From Bacteroidales bacterium (lineage in GTDB: Bacteria; Bacteroidota; Bacteroidia; Bacteroidales; UBA10428): a stretch of 19,743 nucleotides of DNA. Below are positions 16,303-19,743 of this stretch, piece after piece; the stretch's first letter is position 1, and every line of letters begins with the position of its first letter. The DNA lies in assembly GCA_016926235.1 (NCBI GenBank), contig JAFGOZ010000268.1, forward strand, positions 1 through 19,743. The letters run 5' to 3'. A program made the translations under genes and the position numbers. The notes under the pieces are model-generated. The model worked only from the letters and a program-made list of their open reading frames with translations. It was not told the DNA's origin and made no database searches.

Positions 16303-17370
16303 GTGAAAGTATTAATTGACATTGCTCATCCGGCGCATATTCATTACTTCAGGAATTTCTCAAAGCTATTTGAGCAAAAAGGACATCAGTGTTTGTTTAC
16401 ATTGCGAAATAAAGGAATTATACTTGAATTAGCAGAGCATTATAAGCTAAACTTCACCGTTCGCAGTAAAGAAGGCAGAAGCAAGCTTTTTTACATGCTA
16501 TCAGCAATTAAAAACATTTTCTTAATTGCCAGAAAATTCAAGCCGGATGTTTTTATAGACATGGGTACAGTTGTTGCTTCTCCTGTTGCGAAAATATTAA
16601 GGAAACCGTATATCGCATTTGATGACACTGAAGCATCTGTCAAAGCCAGGGCTTTGCATATGCCCTTTACGGATGTAGTTTTAACACCCTCTACCTTTTA
16701 TATTGATTTAGGACGAAAACATATTCGATTCAACTCATTAATGGAAATGATGTATCTGCATGAGAACTATTTCTCTTCAGACAATAAATTATTAATGCCC
16801 TATATTAAAAATCCATCAAATTATGTTCTCATAAGATTTGTGTCCTGGGAGGCTCATCATGATATCGGGAAAAAAGGTATTTCATACAGCAAGAAAATAG
16901 AACTGATTGCTTATTTAGAAGAAAAATATGAAGTCATTATCTCCGCAGAAGGAGTTCTTCCTATTCAATTTGAAAAATACAGAATGAAGGCTCCTTCTTA
17001 TATGATCCACCATGCAATTGCAAATGCCCGTTTAGTTATTACAGAGGGTGCAACAATGGCGTCAGAGGCAGTTATTTTAGGAGTACCTACAGTGTACATT
17101 AATACAATCCAAAATGGTTACTCACTAGAACAGAAAAATAGTGATTTGCTATTTTCACTTTCGGAGGATCACAATTTAATGTCTGAAATTATGAAAGCTG
17201 AGCAAATTATTGAAAATGAAAATATGCTAGCCAAGTTTAAATTAAGCATTAAGAATTATAAAGCCAGTAAAATTAATTGCACCGAGTTTTTGATATGGTT
17301 TGTAGAAAACTACCCTCAAAGTGTTCAGATTATGCGTGAAAATCCCGACTATCAATTATGGTTTAAATAA
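16303..17370 (+). CDS. DUF354 protein (GT-B-like, possible glycosyltransferase)
   Basis: The 355-residue product matches the DUF354 family. It has the opening DIAHPAHIHYFRN (6-18), FDDTE (106-110), and the GT-B-like donor segment ITEGATMASEAVILGVP (246-262), which resembles the UDP-sugar site of MurG and UDP-GlcNAc 2-epimerases. The biochemical activity of the family is not settled; members sit in surface-polysaccharide and archaeal glycan loci. The start is GTG at 16303 with an AAGGA stretch 9 bases ahead, one of the few SD-like sites in the window. It is the last gene of the co-directional run and faces a convergent deacetylase gene across 15 bp. Confidence 0.82.
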   Translation: MKVLIDIAHPAHIHYFRNFSKLFEQKGHQCLFTLRNKGIILELAEHYKLNFTVRSKEGRSKLFYMLSAIKNIFLIARKFKPDVFIDMGTVVASPVAKILRKPYIAFDDTEASVKARALHMPFTDVVLTPSTFYIDLGRKHIRFNSLMEMMYLHENYFSSDNKLLMPYIKNPSNYVLIRFVSWEAHHDIGKKGISYSKKIELIAYLEEKYEVIISAEGVLPIQFEKYRMKAPSYMIHHAIANARLVITEGATMASEAVILGVPTVYINTIQNGYSLEQKNSDLLFSLSEDHNLMSEIMKAEQIIENENMLAKFKLSIKNYKASKINCTEFLIWFVENYPQSVQIMRENPDYQLWFK

Positions 17371-17385
17371 GTCTTTCTAAAACAT

Positions 17386-18204
17386 TTACTGGGCAATCAC
17401 CCCCTTCACCCCATTCTTCGCCCTTTGCCAAATCAGTTCTTTGATCCAGGGCAGCATCCTGTTGTCCCACCGTTGCGGGTGCACGGTGATCATCAGTTGT
17501 GGAGGCAATGATCCGGCGTTTGCGGCATGGATGATGTTGAAGGTGGAATGGAATGAGGGTTTCTTCAGGTCCTCCCCCAACCCCCTCCGGAGGGGGACAT
17601 TGTTCTCTTTAGCATTCGTATCAGCTATTTGACTACCTGGAACTTTATCTCGAATGCTGACGCGTTCACCGTCCCACCTCCTTCCGGTATCGGTTAAGTA
17701 CAATACTTTGCTGAAATCGACATCAAAATAAGGTTCGCCGATAATACCATAATCCCGGTAATCGTATTGCTCCCAGATTTTTCGGTTATCGTAACGGGTT
17801 AACGGACTGCCGTGCATGCAAATAGTCTCAACCTGTGCCACCTGACGAAGTTTTGCCAGGTGCTGCTCAAATAACTGTATCGCTGCTTCCTTGTTCCCCT
17901 TTGCAAAAGCGAGGTCTTCATAATGATAACCGATCTCGTGTCCGAGTTCAGCAATTTGCCTGATGACATCGGGGTCAAAACTTTGCGGTACCATGCGGAA
18001 ATAATAGGTACCCACTATTCCCAACTCGGCTTCGAGCCGGGCTGTCTGCAATGAATTCAGCTTGCGGGCATCCACGTCGTGACGTAATACAATGGCTTTG
18101 GGGGCCGGGGCCTTCAGGAAATCCCGGAAGGTTTGGAATATGTAACCCTGGCTTTTAAGTGCCTGTAAAAGTAGTGTAAAGGTTTCTAACGTAAAATCGC
18201 GCAT
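17386..18204 (-). CDS. Polysaccharide-deacetylase-like protein with in-frame repeat insert
   Basis: The 272-residue protein looks like a NodB-type polysaccharide deacetylase relative. It has VLRHDVDAR (39-47) with candidate metal ligands Asp43 and Asp45, and GHEIGYHYEDL (88-98) with His89 and His94 spaced like the metal-binding H-x-x-x-[DH] motif. ICMHGSP (128-134) and ITVHPQRW (239-246) complete the family pattern. No signal peptide is seen, so it may act in the cytoplasm on a lipid-linked sugar. Residues about 190-218 (including VPLRRGLGEDLKKPSF, 203-218) look foreign to the fold and are encoded by a GC-rich palindromic repeat that keeps the frame. The gene is convergent to the polysaccharide run and is visibly richer in GC, so it may belong to the older chromosome. 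Confidence 0.8.
   Translation of the reverse strand: MRDFTLETFTLLLQALKSQGYIFQTFRDFLKAPAPKAIVLRHDVDARKLNSLQTARLEAELGIVGTYYFRMVPQSFDPDVIRQIAELGHEIGYHYEDLAFAKGNKEAAIQLFEQHLAKLRQVAQVETICMHGSPLTRYDNRKIWEQYDYRDYGIIGEPYFDVDFSKVLYLTDTGRRWDGERVSIRDKVPGSQIADTNAKENNVPLRRGLGEDLKKPSFHSTFNIIHAANAGSLPPQLMITVHPQRWDNRMLPWIKELIWQRAKNGVKGVIAQ
17581..17596. repeat. 16-bp perfect palindrome inside the deacetylase-like gene
   Basis: CCCCCTCCGGAGGGGG is its own reverse complement. It is preceded by the C-rich CCTCCCCCAA, and the combined stretch has the look of the GC palindromic repeats that, from memory, recur in many Bacteroidota genomes. Read on the minus strand it gives a charged, glycine-rich peptide at residues 203-218 without breaking the frame. 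Confidence 0.8.
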
Positions 18205-18446
18205 AGGGCCTGAAATAAGGGGTAAATTTAATACTATCTATTCAATCTATGAAGCATCAGGAAAAAGATGCCACAAAGACACTAAGGCACTAAGTCTATT
18301 ATTATTTCCATTTACTGAAATAAAAACCTGTCTCTTCGTGGCTTCGTGGCTTCGTGGCTAAAAACTAAAATTTGCCACAAAGACACTAAGGCACTAAGTT
18401 TATTATTTTATTCATTTACAGCAATATAAAAAAAGTTCTTTGTGCC

Positions 18447-18463
18447 CCTGCCTAGCCGGCAGG
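18447..18463. repeat. Short palindromic insert in right arm 2 of the array
   Basis: CCTGCCTAGCCGGCAGG (17 bp) interrupts the arm exactly between TTTGTGCC and TTTGTGGCT. The intact fourth arm has GTGCC directly followed by TTTGTGGCT. It is a shortened form of the 20-bp palindrome found at 19385-19404. Confidence 0.75.
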
Positions 18464-18565
18464 TTTGTGGCTAAAAACTAAAAATTGCCACTAAGTCACT
18501 AAGGCACTAAGATTTATTACCGGGTTTACCATAGCATGCATTTAAAAATTTGTGTTCTTCGTGTC

Positions 18566-18605
18566 CCTGCCTGCCCTGCCTACCGGCAGGCAGGCGGCAG
18601 GCAGG
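18566..18605. repeat. 40-bp nested palindromes in right arm 3 of the array
   Basis: The outer halves CCTGCCTGC (18566-18574) and CGGCAGGCAGG (18595-18605) together spell the 20-bp palindrome seen at 19385-19404. Between them lies a second copy (18575-18594) with one base changed. The whole 40 bp interrupts the repeat arm at the same place as the insert in arm 2 (after GTGTC, before TTTGTGACT). Confidence 0.8.
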
Positions 18606-18679
18606 TTTGTGACTAAAAACTATAGTTCTTCGTGTCTTCGTGTCTTCGTGCCTTTGTGGCTAAAAATTAATGATTGCAC

Positions 18680-19072
18680 ATGTTCCAAAAATATTTCAAA
18701 GCCATATTCTGGTTTGGTTACCTGGCCACGTTACTGGTAGCCCTCCTCCCAATTGCAGGTGACCTTTCCAAATTTCATGTGGGTCCCCCTTCATTCGAAA
18801 TCCGGCTCGATCATCTGCTTCATTTTGGTGCGTATTTGCTGATTTGCCTCTACTATTTAGCCGGCCATAAACTGGGGTATCGGCTTTTTAGAGAAAAACC
18901 CCTGCTGAAATTTGTACTTGTCGTGTTGCTCCTGACCACTGTTACCGAGCTGGTACAACTGTGGGTACCGGCACGGGCGTTTAACCCGTTTGATCTGTTG
19001 GCGAATGTGGCGGGCCTGGCGGTGGGAGTTGGGGTGATAGTGATTTGCCACGGAAAACGGTTTAAAACGTAG
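18680..19072 (+). CDS. VanZ-like membrane protein
   Basis: From ATG 18680 the product is 130 residues with about four membrane segments (near 8-26, 46-62, 76-91, 106-123). It has the VanZ-family motifs RLDHLLHFGAY (42-52) and TELVQLWVPAR followed by FNPFDLLANVAG (89-99, 101-112). VanZ-like proteins are small inner-membrane proteins; VanZ itself raises teicoplanin resistance, but most family members in Gram-negative bacteria have no known role. A TTG two codons upstream (18674) could extend the frame slightly; ATG is preferred. The gene starts right behind the last arm of the repeat array, so its leader RNA, if transcribed from upstream, would carry that repeat. GC content is visibly higher than in the polysaccharide run. 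Confidence 0.85.
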   Translation: MFQKYFKAIFWFGYLATLLVALLPIAGDLSKFHVGPPSFEIRLDHLLHFGAYLLICLYYLAGHKLGYRLFREKPLLKFVLVVLLLTTVTELVQLWVPARAFNPFDLLANVAGLAVGVGVIVICHGKRFKT

Positions 19073-19092
19073 TCCAAGACCACAGTTTACAA

Positions 19093-19119
19093 AAGCGAAG
19101 TTGTAAAAAAACTTCGCTT
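19093..19119 (+). terminator. Hairpin behind the VanZ-like gene
   Basis: AAGCGAAGTT (19093-19102) and AACTTCGCTT (19110-19119) are exact reverse complements around a 7-nt loop, 20 bp after the VanZ-like stop. There is no strong T-run behind the stem, so an intrinsic terminator is plausible but not certain. Confidence 0.5.
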
Positions 19120-19311
19120 AGCGGGGTTATATCATTGTTTCATGTTTTAAATAGTTTAAAAGGCATAGCATTTGAAAAAGTTTAGGCAATAAGAAAACCA
19201 ACCACATCACTACAACGAGTGCGGAGCGGAATAAAAAATTCCAAATTATACGGCCTGCCGTCCAAGCGAAGGCGAGGTACGAGACGGAGCGCGTTCACAA
19301 CGTCAGTCTTC

Positions 19312-19341
19312 CCTGCCTGCCGGAGCTTCAGCGAAGGCAGG
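19312..19341. repeat. GC-rich repeat, uninterrupted copy
   Basis: The copy begins CCTGCCTGCC (19312-19321), continues GGAGC, then TTCAGCGAAGGCAGG (19327-19341). It holds an inner inverted pair CTTC/GAAG and outer arms CCTGCC/GGCAGG. It serves as the empty-site reference for the interrupted copy 40 bp downstream. Confidence 0.7.
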
Positions 19342-19360
19342 TTTGGTTACTTTCTGTGGC

Positions 19361-19429
19361 GACAAAAAGCTTGCCTGCCGGAGCCCTGCCTGCCGGCAGG
19401 CAGGTTCAGCACAGGCAGGTGACAAAAAG
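19361..19429. repeat. 9-bp direct repeats flanking the interrupted repeat copy
   Basis: GACAAAAAG occurs at 19361-19369 and again at 19421-19429, bracketing the 51 bp that carry the interrupted GC-rich repeat. This would fit a target duplication or slippage event, but nine A-rich bases could also recur by shared repeat origin. Confidence 0.5.
19374..19419. repeat. GC-rich repeat interrupted by a perfect 20-bp palindrome
   Basis: CCTGCCGGAGC (19374-19384) and TTCAGCACAGGCAGG (19405-19419) together match 19316-19341 except for two bases (CACAGG for CGAAGG). Between them lies CCTGCCTGCCGGCAGGCAGG (19385-19404), a perfect palindrome. There is no duplication of bases at the junctions. Confidence 0.8.
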
Positions 19430-19436
19430 AAAGTTT

Positions 19437-19452
19437 CCGGGCAAAAGCCCGG
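19437..19452. repeat. Short GC hairpin
   Basis: CCGGGC (19437-19442) and GCCCGG (19447-19452) pair around AAAA. It lies in non-coding DNA, with no T-run behind it; it is probably part of the repeat region. Confidence 0.5.
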
Positions 19453-19481
19453 TGAAATAAGTACGACTTAGACACAACCTG

Positions 19482-19499
19482 TCCCGCATTCCTGCGGGA
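19482..19499. repeat. Short GC hairpin
   Basis: TCCCGCA (19482-19488) and TGCGGGA (19493-19499) pair around TTCC. No gene ends nearby on the + strand; its role is unknown. Confidence 0.5.
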
Positions 19500-19546
19500 G
19501 CCCATAGCCTAGGCCGAACCAGGAAAGAAAACTTCGAATTCTTAAA

Positions 19547-19588
19547 CTTAGTGCGCTTCGTAATGTTTTCACTTAGTGACCTTTGTAC
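19547..19588. repeat. Decayed 'cttagtg' repeat arms
   Basis: CTTAGTGCGCTTCGT (19547-19561) and CTTAGTGACCTTTGTAC (19572-19588) resemble the 8-bp-period arms of the array at 18270-18661 but are degenerate and isolated. Confidence 0.4.
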
Positions 19589-19643
19589 TCAAACTAAACT
19601 TTGTCAGAGCCGTGCCAGGTAAATGCACGACAATTGCCCTGAA

Positions 19644-19743
19644 TCAGGCTATCTTGATACCATACTTTTGTATTTCGCCCAGAAAACCCGCATCATCAAA
19701 ATCTCTTTCAATAATGATCGGTTCGATCCGATCATCAATCTGC
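19644..19743 (-). CDS. C-terminal end of a possible nucleotidyltransferase-domain protein (partial)
   Basis: On the minus strand a frame is open from the window edge (first full codon at 19742-19740) to TGA at 19646-19644, giving 32 residues. It contains RIEPIIIERDFDDAGF and then GEIQKYGIKIA at the end. The pattern 'RIEP ... F ... EI..yGI.I' recalls the C-termini of small nucleotidyltransferases of toxin-antitoxin or minimal MNT type. With only the tail visible this is a weak assignment. That it is coding is supported by the dense protein-like composition up to the stop. Confidence 0.4.
   Translation of the reverse strand, partial: QIDDRIEPIIIERDFDDAGFLGEIQKYGIKIA

Larger units (their letters stand above)
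18270..18661. repeat. Tandem array of inverted-repeat units with 8-bp internal period
   Basis: Three left arms, GCCACAAAGACACTAAGG and the like (18270-18294, 18374-18398, 18487-18511), alternate with right arms of the opposite sense built from CTTCGTGG/TCTTCGTG steps (18334-18359, 18436-18472, 18557-18614); a fourth right arm (18626-18661) stands alone. Left and right arms are imperfect reverse complements, and both have an 8-bp period. Each unit (arm, about 40 bp of similar AT-rich spacer, arm, then 'aaaaactaaaa') is roughly 105-115 bp. Each could form a long hairpin in RNA or DNA. Left arms 1 and 2 are identical, so spread by recent duplication is likely. Confidence 0.85.
18205..18679. other. 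Intergenic region between divergent genes, filled by repeats
   Basis: This 475-bp stretch separates the divergent deacetylase-like and VanZ-like genes, so both promoters should lie in it. Nearly all of it from 18270 on is occupied by the inverted-repeat array and its palindromic inserts. I find no convincing TTTG / TAnnTTTG promoter pair. A 62-codon open frame here is made of repeat sequence and is not counted as a gene. Confidence 0.6.
19073..19643. other. Non-coding repeat-rich region
   Basis: No credible gene is seen in these 571 bp. They hold a hairpin behind the VanZ-like gene, two copies of a GC-rich repeat (one interrupted by a palindrome), two further small hairpins and decayed 'cttagtg' repeats. 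The one open frame of 67 codons on the + strand (19219-19422) runs through repeats and is rejected. Confidence 0.6.

Noticed and set aside
18270..18661. Possible CRISPR array because of repeated arms with spacers of similar length
   Set aside because: The repeats occur in both orientations, are degenerate, have an 8-bp internal period and similar spacers; no cas genes are present.
18552..18740. 62-codon open frame on the + strand
   Set aside because: It runs through the palindromic inserts and 'cttcgtg' arms and into the VanZ-like gene in another frame; the peptide is repeat-derived.
19219..19422. 67-codon open frame on the + strand
   Set aside because: It is composed of GC-rich repeat sequence (LPAGR-type peptides) with no domain or sensible start.

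Overview
The window looks like part of a Bacteroidota (Bacteroidetes-type) chromosome carrying a surface-polysaccharide locus. This rests on the gene families, mostly AT-rich coding DNA with few clear Shine-Dalgarno sites, and GC-rich palindromes and 'cttcgtg'-type repeats that, from memory, are common in genomes of this phylum. The species cannot be named from sequence alone.

Positions 1-17370 hold one long co-directional run of 15 genes on the + strand, often overlapping or abutting (ATGA at 219-222 and 13212-13215, TAATG at 14154-14158, stop directly followed by ATG at 9326 and 15161). The first three genes are the end of a legionaminic/bacillosamine-type sugar pathway: a LegC-like aminotransferase (partial), a NeuD/PglD-like acyltransferase, and a PtmE-like CBS-nucleotidyltransferase. 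Then come an FkbM methyltransferase, a Wzx-type flippase, two GT4 glycosyltransferases, a Wzy-type polymerase (TTG start) and a third GT4. With Wzx and Wzy together, a Wzx/Wzy-dependent polymer (O-antigen, capsule or exopolysaccharide) is the natural reading.

Positions 9326-17370 are the least ordinary part: an asparagine-synthetase-like protein without a glutaminase cysteine, two different ATP-grasp proteins in tandem, a GT4, a FemAB-like GNAT protein, a DegT-like PLP protein and a DUF354 GT-B-like protein. Four of these families (PP-loop amide ligase, two ATP-grasps, FemAB) make amide or related acyl bonds. I infer a cassette that amidates or aminoacylates the glycan; the chemistry is unproven.

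At about 17371 the character changes. A polysaccharide-deacetylase-like gene on the minus strand (17386-18204) and a VanZ-like gene (18680-19072) are visibly richer in GC, and all the repeats of the window lie in this right flank. They include a GC palindrome read in frame inside the deacetylase gene, a tandem array of about 105-115 bp inverted-repeat units (18270-18661), and several copies of a 20-bp palindrome. Some of those copies sit inside other repeats at points where an uninterrupted version is also present in the window, which looks like insertion of a tiny palindromic unit. The window ends in the 3' part of a minus-strand gene (19644-19743), possibly a nucleotidyltransferase-domain protein.
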